Source of the DNA: HGM04593 sp045657945
GTDB taxonomy: Bacteria; Bacteroidota; Bacteroidia; Bacteroidales; Bacteroidaceae
DNA length: 64,000 nucleotides
NCBI GenBank assembly: GCA_045657945.1
Contig: JAZOUB010000015.1
Location: 124,001 to 188,000 of the forward strand
Direction: 5' to 3'
This document shows positions 34,825 through 43,751 of the stretch, one piece after another (within the stretch, counting starts at the first letter, position 1; each line of letters begins with the position of its first letter). The notes under the pieces were generated by a model. That model was given only the letters and a program-made list of their open reading frames with translations. It made no database searches and had not been told where the DNA came from. Position numbers and translations under genes: made by a program.

Positions 34825-37761
34825 TTAGAATGTAATATCAACTCCGAATGTATATTGGCGCGACATTGGATACTGTGCCTTATATACATTGCTTGTAGAT
34901 TCGGGGTCAAGACCGCTGAACTTGGTCCAGGTAAACAGGTTCTGAGCCTGAACGTAGAGACGGGCACGGCTTATGAAACGAGTCTTTGCAAGCATTGCAT
35001 GCGGAAAGTCGTAGCTAACCATAAGGTTCTTGAAACGCAGGAACGATGCATCTTCAAGGAAGCGTGAGTCCATCTGTGGAGTAACACCATAACGTGGAAT
35101 GTCGGTAACATCACCAGGCTCTTTCCAACGGTCATAAAGCATACGCTTTGACTGGTTGTAGGCCGAGTAGAGACCATTGCTCTCTTCAAAGAAACGGTCG
35201 TTATTGAACATCCAGCGGTCGGCAACCCAGCTGAAGTTGGCAGTCAATGAGATTCCCTTGTAGTTCATTGAAGTTCCGAAACCACCCTGCCAAGGAGCAT
35301 TGTAGTTCTTGCCCACCAATACCTTGTCATCTTCGCTGAAGACATTGGTGATATTTCCGTCCTTGTCATACCAGAGAGCATCACCGTTCGCAGGATTTAC
35401 ACCCGCGTACCTATTTATATAAAACTCACCGATTGAGTGACCGACAACAAGCTTGGTTGATGTATTTGACATCTCATACTCGTCAAGGCCGCCGTAGAGT
35501 TCCGTAATCTCGTTATAGTTGTAACTTGCGTTGGCATTGATGTTCCAGATGAAATCCTTTGTACTGATGACATCGGCACCCAAAGATACTTCAAAACCCT
35601 GATTTATCATTGCACCCACATTATCCCATCGTGTACCGAAACCATTGTTCACGTATGACTGTGGCACAAGCATGAGCATGTTAGTTGTCTTCTTGTGATA
35701 GAGTTCAATGTCGGCAGTGATGCGGCCAAAGAATCCAAGGTGAAGAGCGAGGTTCGATGTCCACAACTGCTCCCAGCTCAAATTCTCGTTACCCTGTGTT
35801 GCAGGGGCAATACCGGCAACGCCCATATAGTTAGAACCACTACCGACAAGCGCCAAATGATCATAGTCGGGGATTGAAGAGTTACCCGATGTACCTGTAC
35901 TCAAGGCAACCTGAGCATTGGTGAGCCAACGGTATGGCTGCAGGAACTTCTCCTTACGCGCATCCCACATGAAACCGAGCGACCAGAATGTTGCCCAACG
36001 GCCATCCTTTCCGAAACGCGAAGAAGCATCGCTACGGAGAGAGAAATCGGCGTAGTAGCGGTCGTTGTAGTTATACTCGCCACGCGCAAAGAAAGAGAGG
36101 AATGCGTGGCTAGAGTATGAATTGGCCCAAGATGTAGCTCTTGTTCCCGATGAAAGCAATGTAAACGAGTCATTGTTCTGTCCTCGTGTCACAACCTGGA
36201 AACCCTCGGAACGGTAATCGACACCTTCCTGACCAAGCATCACATTAAAATGATGATAACGCTGTACATCAAACTTATAGTTGATGGTATTTGTTATTGT
36301 AAGGTTCACAGTTGTATATGAGCTGCGGCCTGCAGCACCCACGCCATTATTACCCACAAAACTTGGATATGATTTCATGTCGGCAGTAGATTGTGAATAG
36401 TCAATACCGAACTGTGAACGCAAAGTAAGGTTGCGGATTGGAGTAATCTCGGCATAGAAAACGCTCAAAGCTTTGTACTTCTTGTTATCGAGCGGATTGT
36501 TCTCCATCCACTCCAACGGATTGTATGATGTACCCTTCCAGCTACCGTCCTTTGACGATGCCAAAGAGCCGTCTTCCTTGTATGGATTCCAGTATGGAAG
36601 CATGAAGCGACACGCCGAAATTGGAGTGTAGAGAGCATATTCGCCGTCATCAGCCTGCTGAACCTCTTCGTATGCCAACATGGTATTTGTACCCAACTTT
36701 AACCATGGAGCAACCTTAACATCCACATTTGAGCGCATATTGTAACGGGCGAAAGCAGACCCCTGGGCAATACCCTCCTGATCATAAAAACCACCCGAAA
36801 CGAAATAGTTGAGTTTGTCGGTTGCATGACTCACAGCCAAGTCATAGCTCTGCAGACGCGCCCTGTCATTGAACACCACATCGAGCCAGTTGATATCGGT
36901 TTGACTCAAGAGATTGTAGTCCTGACCTGCATCAAGGCCTATCTCCTTCTCGAACTTAATTCTCTCGGCAGTGTTCATCATGTTCCACTCACCATGTGCA
37001 AGATTTGAGAAACCCTGCTGTGTGCGAAAGGTAACATCGACCTTTTCGGTAGAAGTACCGCGTTTTGTTGTGATTACAACAACACCGTTTGCAGCACGGG
37101 CACCATAGATAGAGGTTGATGAAGCATCCTTCAACACATTTATAGACTCTATGTCACCTGGGTTGATGGCATTGAAATCGGAACTTGTGATGGGCACACC
37201 ATCAAGAATGAACAGCGGAGATGTTCCCGAGTTGATTGAGTTTGTACCACGAATCTGGAACACAGCAGCCTTGCTGGGCTCACCCGAGTTGGAGATAACA
37301 GTCATACCCGGAGTCGCACCCTGCAGCGCCTGGTCAAAACTCACAGCAGGCACACTCTCAAGTTTCTCGGCCTTCACAGTTGATACCGAACCGGATATTG
37401 TTCCCTTCTTGCGGACGCCGTATGCAACAACGACAACCTCATCCATTGTCATCTGCTCGGGATCCATAACTACATTCAGGATTTTAGTCTCCTTATTCAC
37501 GACATGCTCCTGAGGTGTGTAACCCACATAAGTGAATTGCAGCACTGCTTCACCTGCATCCTTGACTTCAATCTCGTAATTTCCGTCAAAATCAGTGACT
37601 ACACCGTTTGGTGTTCCCTTCTGCATGATGGTCAACGAAATCATGCCCTCGCCGTCCTCGGAAGAAGTAACCCTACCCTTCACCTTAAAGGACTGTGCCA
37701 TGGCCGACTGAACCATACATGTACAGAGAATTGCAAACAGTAAAAATACTCTATTTCTCAT
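34825..37761 (-). CDS. SusC/RagA-family TonB-dependent outer membrane transporter
   Basis: A 978-residue TonB-linked porin: signal peptide (VFLLFAILCTCMVQSAMA), a carboxypeptidase-like regulatory domain (about 24-110, FKVKGRVTSSEDGEGMI), the TonB-box/plug region with MDEVVVVAYG, and the plug hallmarks PLFILDGVPI and NVLKDASSTSIYGARAANGV. A 22-strand barrel ends in VDITF with the terminal Phe needed for barrel insertion. It is the first gene of a ten-gene operon, with a leader of about 150 nt and a TATCTTTG -7 box. No anti-sigma-binding N-terminal extension and no adjacent ECF sigma, anti-sigma or hybrid two-component gene is visible. Confidence 0.95.
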   Translation of the reverse strand: MRNRVFLLFAILCTCMVQSAMAQSFKVKGRVTSSEDGEGMISLTIMQKGTPNGVVTDFDGNYEIEVKDAGEAVLQFTYVGYTPQEHVVNKETKILNVVMDPEQMTMDEVVVVAYGVRKKGTISGSVSTVKAEKLESVPAVSFDQALQGATPGMTVISNSGEPSKAAVFQIRGTNSINSGTSPLFILDGVPITSSDFNAINPGDIESINVLKDASSTSIYGARAANGVVVITTKRGTSTEKVDVTFRTQQGFSNLAHGEWNMMNTAERIKFEKEIGLDAGQDYNLLSQTDINWLDVVFNDRARLQSYDLAVSHATDKLNYFVSGGFYDQEGIAQGSAFARYNMRSNVDVKVAPWLKLGTNTMLAYEEVQQADDGEYALYTPISACRFMLPYWNPYKEDGSLASSKDGSWKGTSYNPLEWMENNPLDNKKYKALSVFYAEITPIRNLTLRSQFGIDYSQSTADMKSYPSFVGNNGVGAAGRSSYTTVNLTITNTINYKFDVQRYHHFNVMLGQEGVDYRSEGFQVVTRGQNNDSFTLLSSGTRATSWANSYSSHAFLSFFARGEYNYNDRYYADFSLRSDASSRFGKDGRWATFWSLGFMWDARKEKFLQPYRWLTNAQVALSTGTSGNSSIPDYDHLALVGSGSNYMGVAGIAPATQGNENLSWEQLWTSNLALHLGFFGRITADIELYHKKTTNMLMLVPQSYVNNGFGTRWDNVGAMINQGFEVSLGADVISTKDFIWNINANASYNYNEITELYGGLDEYEMSNTSTKLVVGHSIGEFYINRYAGVNPANGDALWYDKDGNITNVFSEDDKVLVGKNYNAPWQGGFGTSMNYKGISLTANFSWVADRWMFNNDRFFEESNGLYSAYNQSKRMLYDRWKEPGDVTDIPRYGVTPQMDSRFLEDASFLRFKNLMVSYDFPHAMLAKTRFISRARLYVQAQNLFTWTKFSGLDPESTSNVYKAQYPMSRQYTFGVDITF

Positions 37762-37917
37762 TTATAAAAAGTTGTTTTTCTACTACACAAAAAGATGCCC
37801 ACACACCGCAACACAACCTTGATAAGTTCTAAACACAAGGCAATGCCGTAGCACGTGGCACACTCTATAAAAGTATAAAAATTAAGTTTTTATTCGTTTT
37901 ATTAACAAAAACAAGTG

Positions 37918-37925
37918 CAAAGATA
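37918..37925 (-). promoter_or_regulatory. -7 box of the susC operon promoter
   Basis: TATCTTTG on the minus strand matches TAnnTTTG exactly. No good TTTG lies at the -33 position, which suggests an activator-dependent or weak promoter. The predicted leader of about 150 nt is long enough for post-transcriptional control. Confidence 0.6.
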
Positions 37926-37973
37926 CAAATAATTGGCTTAGGTTAATTATAACACACGTACTTTTTTATATAT

Positions 37974-38005
37974 AAAAAGGCAAGTGCATCAATATGCACC
38001 TGCTT
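37974..38005 (-). terminator. Terminator downstream of engB
   Basis: GTGCAT (37984-37989) pairs with ATGCAC (37994-37999) and, beyond a mismatch, AGGCA pairs with TGCTT (one G-T). On the minus strand a T-rich stretch follows. It separates engB from the susC promoter. Confidence 0.65.
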
Positions 38006-38140
38006 GAACTTTATTTTCATTATACTTCCAAATGATGAATACGAACTAGCACTAACGAATAACACTGGTTACCTACTTTAAAGTTTGACGAAAACCACTG
38101 TCAAGTTAGAGTATTTACCCGATACGCATTTAGTCTTATT

Positions 38141-38746
38141 TTACAGCGTAGAATTCACACCCTCGATATACTGCAGGACCTCATTCCTGCCAATACCGTT
38201 TTCGGACGATGTAATAAACACCGGTGGCAGTTCCTCCCACTCCTCGAGCAACTTAGCCTTGTATGCAGTAATATTTTTTGCCAGAACACTCTTTGTGAGT
38301 TTGTCGGCCTTGGTAAAGATTATTGAGAATGGAACACCGTTCTCACCCAACCATTGAAAGAACTCCAGGTCTATTTTCTGTGGTTCGTGACGGCAGTCTA
38401 TGAGCACAAAAAGTAGCGTCATTGCCTCACGATCCAGCACATAGCTTGAGATGATTTGTTCCAACTGCTCGTTCTGCGACTTGCTGCGCTTGGCATAACC
38501 ATAACCTGGGAGATCCACAAGATACCACTCGTTATTGATGAGATAGTGATTTATAAGCAATGTCTTTCCCGGTGTTGCCGAGGTCTGCGCCAGTTTCTTC
38601 TGGTTTGTCAGTGCATTTATCAGACTTGACTTACCCACATTAGAACGGCCGATGAATGCATATTCAGGCTTGCCGTCCTGGGGACACTTCTTTATATCGG
38701 TGTTGCTTATTACGAAGCGTGCGCTTTTTACAATTGGTGTGCTCAT
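38141..38746 (-). CDS. engB: Ribosome-biogenesis GTPase EngB (YihA/YsxC)
   Basis: A TrmE-Era-EngA-EngB-type GTPase needed for 50S assembly. The 201-residue product has G1 GRSNVGKSSL (about 32-41), G3 DLPGYGYAKRS, G4 TKADK and G5 ITSSENGIG. Its length is normal. It diverges from mnmG; a near-consensus -7 box (TATCTTCG, minus strand 38776-38769) lies 23 bp upstream of the ATG. Confidence 0.95.
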   Translation of the reverse strand: MSTPIVKSARFVISNTDIKKCPQDGKPEYAFIGRSNVGKSSLINALTNQKKLAQTSATPGKTLLINHYLINNEWYLVDLPGYGYAKRSKSQNEQLEQIISSYVLDREAMTLLFVLIDCRHEPQKIDLEFFQWLGENGVPFSIIFTKADKLTKSVLAKNITAYKAKLLEEWEELPPVFITSSENGIGRNEVLQYIEGVNSTL

Positions 38747-38879
38747 CTTGGTCTATTATTTTATGCCACGAAGATACGAAAATTATCATCAAATTAACCA
38801 GAAAGGATGTTTCTTTTTCTCCAGACACAAACAACGGAGATATTAAATGCCACATTACCATGAAATATCACCACTACTC

Positions 38880-38910
38880 TTGCGTTTGCCGACAAGTTGT
38901 ATTATTTTTG
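38880..38910 (+). promoter_or_regulatory. Promoter of mnmG
   Basis: TTG (38880-38882), 20 nt, then TATTTTTG (38903-38910), an exact TAnnTTTG match. It lies downstream of the upstream ATG at 38847 and so supports the GTG start at 38961. Confidence 0.7.
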
Positions 38911-38921
38911 TTGCTGAGAAA

Positions 38922-38947
38922 TTATGCACACTTACATGTGCACAAAC
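38922..38947. other. DnaA-box-like pair within a hairpin in the mnmG leader
   Basis: TTATGCACA (38922-38930) fits TTATNCACA exactly, and TGTGCACAA (38937-38945) is an inverted copy with one mismatch. They include TGCACA/TGTGCA arms around a 6-nt spacer. Two boxes alone do not make an origin, but mnmG/gidA is near oriC in many bacteria. Confidence 0.4.
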
Positions 38948-38960
38948 AAAGAAGGAAACT

Positions 38961-40832
38961 GTGACATTCGAGTACGACATACTGGTTATTGGAGCCGGGC
39001 ACGCAGGTTGTGAGGCAGCAGCTGCTGCTGCCAACTTGGGCAAAAAGACATGCTTGATGACAATCGACATGAACAAGATTGCCCAGATGAGTTGCAACCC
39101 TGCTATTGGTGGCATTGCAAAGGGACAGATAGTGAGGGAAATTGACGCGCTTGGCGGATACACCGGCATCGTTACAGACAAATCATCAATCCAGTTCCGC
39201 ATGCTCAACCGTTCAAAAGGCCCTGCAATGTGGAGTCCACGCGCACAATGCGACAGAACAAAATTTAGCCAATACTGGCGAGAAATACTCGAAAACATTC
39301 CAAACCTTGACATGTGGCAGGACATCGCCACAGAGCTTTTGGTAGAGAACGGAAAGGTCACAGGCGTAAAGACGCAGCTTGGTGCTGAGTTTAAGACAAA
39401 GTGCGTCATCATAACAGCCGGTACATTTCTCAATGGACTTATGCACATAGGCAAAGTGCAGATAGAGGGCGGACGCGTTGCCGAACCTGCAGCAAAAGGA
39501 CTCACCGAGAGTATCACAAAACTCGGCATAACGGCGGGACGAATGAAAACCGGCACTCCTGTACGTCTTGATAAGCGTTCTATCAACCTACAACTCGTTG
39601 ACATTCAAGACGGAGACAACGATTTTCATCGTTTTTCATACAGCAACACAAAACGCGAACTTAGACAACTACCATGCTGGGGATGCTACACTAACCCCGA
39701 CGTGCACAAAATTCTGCGCGATAGCCTTGACGACTCTCCGCTTTACAACGGACAGATACAAAGCATTGGACCGCGATACTGCCCAAGCATTGAGACAAAG
39801 ATTGTAACCTTTGCCGAGCGCGACCGCCACCTACTGTTCCTTGAGCCCGAAGGTGAGACAACACAAGAGATCTATGTTAACGGTTTCTCCTCGTCACTAC
39901 CGATGGATGCACAACTCAATGCACTACGCAAGATTCCGGCATTGGAAAACGCAGTCGCATACCGCCCCGGATACGCAATAGAATATGACTATTTCGACCC
40001 CACACAATTGAAGCATACACTTGAATCAAAGATTGTAGAGGGACTCTATTTCGCCGGACAGGTGAATGGAACAACCGGCTACGAAGAGGCCGCCGGACAG
40101 GGTATAATTGCCGGCATAAATGCTGCACAAAAAATCAATGGCAAAGAAGACTTTGTCTTGCGCCGCGACGAGGCATACATTGGCGTGCTGATAGACGATC
40201 TTGTTACAAAAGGAGTAGATGAGCCATACCGAATGTTTACATCAAGAGCCGAATACCGAATCCTTCTACGCTCGGACAACGCCGACATGCGACTCACAGA
40301 AAAAGCCCTTAAAATAGGTTTGGCAACGGAGGAGCGTTACCAAAGACTTTGCGAGAAGAAGGAACAGATAGCAAGACTCACCGAATTCATCTCAAATTTC
40401 TCAGTGAAGGCCGACCTTATAAACAAAGGCCTCGAAGAGCTTGGCACCACCCCACTTGTCCGCGGATGCAAATTATCGGCACTCATTGAACGCCCACAAA
40501 TAACAATAGAATCAATAGCCGAACATATACGCCCACTCAAGCAGGAACTTAACAAACTTGGCTACGACCGCGACGAGATTGTAGAAGCAACAGAGATTGA
40601 GATAAAATACCGAGGCTACATTGAACGCGAGCGTGAACTTGCAGAGCGCATGATACGTTTGGAAAACATACGCATCAAGGGCAGGTTTGATTACAACAAC
40701 TTAGAATCACTATCAACAGAAGCACGCCAAAAACTAACGGCAATAAATCCCGAGACCCTTGCACAGGCAAGTAGGATTCCAGGAGTGTCACCAAGCGACA
40801 TAAACGTTCTGTTGGTTTTAGTGCGGAAATAA
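38961..40832 (+). CDS. mnmG: tRNA uridine-5-carboxymethylaminomethyl modification enzyme MnmG
   Basis: MnmG (GidA), with MnmE, modifies the wobble uridine of several tRNAs using FAD. The 623-residue product has the dinucleotide-binding motif GAGHAGCEAA at 11-20, the family motif CNPAIGGIAKG, and GYEEAAGQGIIAGINAA in the C-terminal half of the FAD domain. A helical C-terminal domain ends ASRIPGVSPSDINVLLV. I chose the GTG at 38961 (MTFEYDILVIG in relatives): the only upstream ATG, at 38847, lies before the promoter and would add 38 residues not expected in MnmG. A parS-like palindrome lies 6 bp after the stop codon. Confidence 0.93.
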   Translation: MTFEYDILVIGAGHAGCEAAAAAANLGKKTCLMTIDMNKIAQMSCNPAIGGIAKGQIVREIDALGGYTGIVTDKSSIQFRMLNRSKGPAMWSPRAQCDRTKFSQYWREILENIPNLDMWQDIATELLVENGKVTGVKTQLGAEFKTKCVIITAGTFLNGLMHIGKVQIEGGRVAEPAAKGLTESITKLGITAGRMKTGTPVRLDKRSINLQLVDIQDGDNDFHRFSYSNTKRELRQLPCWGCYTNPDVHKILRDSLDDSPLYNGQIQSIGPRYCPSIETKIVTFAERDRHLLFLEPEGETTQEIYVNGFSSSLPMDAQLNALRKIPALENAVAYRPGYAIEYDYFDPTQLKHTLESKIVEGLYFAGQVNGTTGYEEAAGQGIIAGINAAQKINGKEDFVLRRDEAYIGVLIDDLVTKGVDEPYRMFTSRAEYRILLRSDNADMRLTEKALKIGLATEERYQRLCEKKEQIARLTEFISNFSVKADLINKGLEELGTTPLVRGCKLSALIERPQITIESIAEHIRPLKQELNKLGYDRDEIVEATEIEIKYRGYIERERELAERMIRLENIRIKGRFDYNNLESLSTEARQKLTAINPETLAQASRIPGVSPSDINVLLVLVRK

Positions 40833-40837
40833 ACAAT

Positions 40838-40853
40838 TGTTCCACGTGGAACA
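40838..40853. promoter_or_regulatory. parS-like ParB-binding site
   Basis: TGTTCCACGTGGAACA is a perfect 16-bp palindrome matching the near-universal chromosomal parS core (TGTTnCACGTGnAACA), which ParB (Spo0J) binds. It lies 6 bp after the mnmG stop codon and 43 bp before apt. It has no T-run, so a terminator role is less likely. A site like this normally lies within the origin-proximal part of the chromosome. parA and parB are not in the window. Confidence 0.85.
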
Positions 40854-40896
40854 TTTATTCAAAACAACAGCTCAAACTAAAAAAAACAGATAACTA

Positions 40897-41430
40897 ATGA
40901 ACACAGAATTACTACTCAAGAATCTGAGAAACATTCCAGACTTCCCAATCCCGGGAATCCAATTCAAAGACGTAACCTCGCTTTTCAAAAACCCCGAATG
41001 TCTGCGCGAAATGGACAACGCTCTTTACGAGATGTACAAGGATAAGGGTATCACAAAAATCGTAGGCATCGAGTCACGTGGTTTCGTTATGGCATCATCA
41101 CTCGCCGTCAAGCTGAATGCAGGTTTTGTCCCAATCCGCAAACCGGGCAAGCTCCCTGCAGAGACAATAAGCGAGACATATGGCAAGGAGTATGGTCGTG
41201 ACACTATCGAAATCCATAAGGATGCGATTGGCGAAAACGACGTAGTGCTCATACACGATGACTTGCTTGCAACCGGTGGCACAATGCTTGCAGCATACCA
41301 CCTTGTAAAGAAGCTCAACCCTAAGAAAGTTATGATCAATTTCATTATCGAACTTGAAGGATTGAAGGGAAGAGAAATCTTCCCGGCAGAAGCCGAAATA
41401 GAATGCCTGCTAACATTAGAAGGTAAGTAA
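40897..41430 (+). CDS. apt: Adenine phosphoribosyltransferase
   Basis: Salvages adenine to AMP with PRPP. The 177-residue product has the family start IPDFPIPGIQFKDVTSLF, the substrate region GIESRGFVMASSLA and the PRPP-binding motif VVLIHDDLLATGGTMLAA (about 117-134). Its length is normal. The uvrC ATG follows 3 bp after its stop codon, so the two are coupled. Confidence 0.96.
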   Translation: MNTELLLKNLRNIPDFPIPGIQFKDVTSLFKNPECLREMDNALYEMYKDKGITKIVGIESRGFVMASSLAVKLNAGFVPIRKPGKLPAETISETYGKEYGRDTIEIHKDAIGENDVVLIHDDLLATGGTMLAAYHLVKKLNPKKVMINFIIELEGLKGREIFPAEAEIECLLTLEGK

Positions 41431-41433
41431 ATA

Positions 41434-43254
41434 ATGAAAAAAGAGGATAAAGACAAAAAAGAAGAATACCTAAAAGGCATTGTAAGCAACCTACCCGATT
41501 CTCCGGGATGCTACCAATACCTTGACGAAAATGGTGTAATTATTTATGTCGGCAAAGCAAAGAATCTTAAACGCCGCGTATCCTCTTATTTCAACAAAGA
41601 GCAACAGACACTGAAGACAAAGCTGCTTGTTGCAAAAATATCAGATATACGCTATGTCGTAGTAAATAGCGAGGCCGACGCATTGCTACTTGAGAATAAC
41701 CTCATAAAGCAGCATCAGCCTCGCTATAATGTTTTATTGAAGGATGACAAGACATATCCGTCAATATGCATAACAAACGAGTTCTTTCCAAAACTATTCA
41801 AGACTCGCCAAATAGAAAAAGGAAAAGGCCGTTTCTTTGGTCCTTACACAAACGCAGGCGCATTACATGCTTTACTGGAACTGATAAAAAAACTATACCC
41901 GTTACGTTCGTGCAACCTAAAGATAACACCCGAAGGCATCAGACAGGGTAAATACAAACCATGCCTGGAATATCAAATGAACAATTGCTGCGCACCTTGC
42001 ATTGGAAAGGTTTCATGCGAAGAATACAGTAGAATGATTATTGAAGTTGTTTCGGTTTTGAAAGGCGATGTTAAGATTCTACAAGAAAACTTACTCGCTG
42101 AAATGGGAAAAAAAGCATCACGGCTTGATTTCGAAGGAGCACAGGAAATTAAAAACAAATATCAGTTAATAGAAAATTTCAGAGCAAGAAGCGAAGTCGT
42201 GAGTCCTTTGATAACGAATCTTGATGTATTCTCTATTGAAAGCGACGAGAAGAATGCTTTTATAAATTTCCTGCACATAAACAATGGCTGCATTACCCAG
42301 GCTTTCACTATTGAATACAAGAAAAAACTAGATGAAAGCGACGAGGAATTGATTTCAATGGGTATTGTAGAATTAAGAGAGAGATTCAGCAGCGAAGCAA
42401 AAGAGATTATACTCCCCTTCCCCATTGAACTTCCAATAAATGGTGTAAACATTACCGTTCCACAAAAGGGTGAGAAAGCACGCTTGCTGGCACTGTCAAA
42501 ACTAAACGTAAAACAATACAGGGCTGACCGTATGAAACAGGATGACAAACTGAATCCTGAACAAAAGACCACACGCCTGATGAAAGAGATACAAGAAACG
42601 TTGCAACTTGAAAAAATGCCTCTTGTAATCGAATGTTTTGACAACTCAAACATCCAGGGCACTGACGCTGTCGCTGCGTGTGTCGTATTCCGCAAACTGA
42701 AGCCAAGCAAAAAGGAATACCGTAAATTCATCATAAAAAGCGTTACGGGACCAGATGATTACGCCTCTATGCGTGAAGTTGTAGAACGCCGCTACAAAAG
42801 ACTTATTGAAGAAGGAGGTGAATTACCAAGCCTTATATTTGCAGATGGAGGAAAGGGGCAGATGGAGGCAATACGTAGCATAACAAAGGAGAATTTAGGT
42901 CTTGACATTCCTGTATTGGGTTTGGTAAAGAATAATAAACACAGGACATCAGAAGTAATAACCGCCGATGGCAATGTTATAGGACTTAAACAGGGAACAA
43001 CATTGTTCAGACTATTGTCTCAAATACAGGATGAAGTACACCGCTTTGCCATAACATTCCACCGTGAAAGACGCAGCAAACGACAAACGGAATCAGAACT
43101 TGACAACATCAAGGGAATAGGAGAAAAGAGCAAGACCGCCTTGCTTAAGCACTTCAAGAGCGTAAAGCAGATCAAGAATGCAAGCCAAGAAGAACTCGTT
43201 GCCGTAATAGGCAAGGCAAAAACAGAAATAATACTTGACTGGCAGAAATCATAA
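41434..43254 (+). CDS. uvrC: Excinuclease ABC subunit C
   Basis: UvrC makes the two incisions in nucleotide excision repair. The 606-residue product has a GIY-YIG nuclease domain (about 20-100, GCYQYLDENGVIIYVGKAKNL), a cysteine cluster (CLEYQMNNCCAPCIG), a UVR-type helix near 200-235, the RNase H-like endonuclease domain (ECFDNSNIQGTDAVAACVVF; FADGGKGQMEA) and C-terminal helix-hairpin-helix motifs (LDNIKGIGEKSKTALLKHF). The key acidic residues are present. It lies in a run with apt and dtd. Confidence 0.96.
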   Translation: MKKEDKDKKEEYLKGIVSNLPDSPGCYQYLDENGVIIYVGKAKNLKRRVSSYFNKEQQTLKTKLLVAKISDIRYVVVNSEADALLLENNLIKQHQPRYNVLLKDDKTYPSICITNEFFPKLFKTRQIEKGKGRFFGPYTNAGALHALLELIKKLYPLRSCNLKITPEGIRQGKYKPCLEYQMNNCCAPCIGKVSCEEYSRMIIEVVSVLKGDVKILQENLLAEMGKKASRLDFEGAQEIKNKYQLIENFRARSEVVSPLITNLDVFSIESDEKNAFINFLHINNGCITQAFTIEYKKKLDESDEELISMGIVELRERFSSEAKEIILPFPIELPINGVNITVPQKGEKARLLALSKLNVKQYRADRMKQDDKLNPEQKTTRLMKEIQETLQLEKMPLVIECFDNSNIQGTDAVAACVVFRKLKPSKKEYRKFIIKSVTGPDDYASMREVVERRYKRLIEEGGELPSLIFADGGKGQMEAIRSITKENLGLDIPVLGLVKNNKHRTSEVITADGNVIGLKQGTTLFRLLSQIQDEVHRFAITFHRERRSKRQTESELDNIKGIGEKSKTALLKHFKSVKQIKNASQEELVAVIGKAKTEIILDWQKS

Positions 43255-43296
43255 GGCTTTTTTACGTATATTCGCAAAAGAAAATAGAGAAATTCA

Positions 43297-43749
43297 ATGA
43301 GAGTACTGATACAAAGGGTAAAGGAGGCATCAGTTGCCATAGACGGAGATACCATATCATTGATACACAATGGATTACTTGTTTTTATCGGAATTACTGA
43401 AGATGATAGCCGCGAAGATATACTTTGGCTGACGAAAAAGATTGCGAACATACGCCTTTTTGATGACGAGAACGGTGTAATGAACCTCTCCGTAATTGAG
43501 ACTGGTGGCGACATATTGGCTGTGAGTCAGTTTACATTGATGGCATCGACAAAGAAAGGCAACCGCCCATCATACATAAAGGCTGCAAAACCGGAAATAT
43601 CTGTACCGCTTTATGAGGAATTCTGCACAGAAATGGAACTTGCAATAAACAAACCCATACAGAGAGGTGTTTTTGGAGCAGACATGAAGGTAAGACTGCT
43701 TAATGATGGTCCTGTGACAATATTCATCGATTCAAAGAACAAAGAGTAG
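43297..43749 (+). CDS. dtd: D-aminoacyl-tRNA deacylase
   Basis: Removes mischarged D-amino acids from tRNA. The 150-residue product has both signature loops: SQFTLMASTKKGNRPSY and NDGPVTIFID (GPVT, the chirality-checking Gly-cisPro pair). Its length is normal. It lies 42 bp after uvrC and 2 bp before the MazG-like gene. Confidence 0.95.
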   Translation: MRVLIQRVKEASVAIDGDTISLIHNGLLVFIGITEDDSREDILWLTKKIANIRLFDDENGVMNLSVIETGGDILAVSQFTLMASTKKGNRPSYIKAAKPEISVPLYEEFCTEMELAINKPIQRGVFGADMKVRLLNDGPVTIFIDSKNKE

Positions 43750-43751
43750 TT

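Larger units (their letters stand above)
37762..38140. other. Intergenic region upstream of the susC operon and after engB
   Basis: These 379 bp hold the susC leader (37762 to about 37910), the susC -7 box, a terminator hairpin for engB and about 130 bp of AT-rich sequence with no further feature I can support. Confidence 0.7.

Noticed and set aside
22014..37761. A classical polysaccharide utilisation locus
   Set aside because: SusC and SusD are present, but no carbohydrate-active enzyme and no hybrid two-component or ECF regulator is in the window.
38847..38960. A 38-residue N-terminal extension of MnmG from an ATG
   Set aside because: The promoter lies inside this stretch, and MnmG relatives begin at the GTG-coded residue.
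40838..40853. The mnmG-apt palindrome as a terminator
   Set aside because: It has no T-run and a short AT-poor stem, and it matches parS at all conserved positions.
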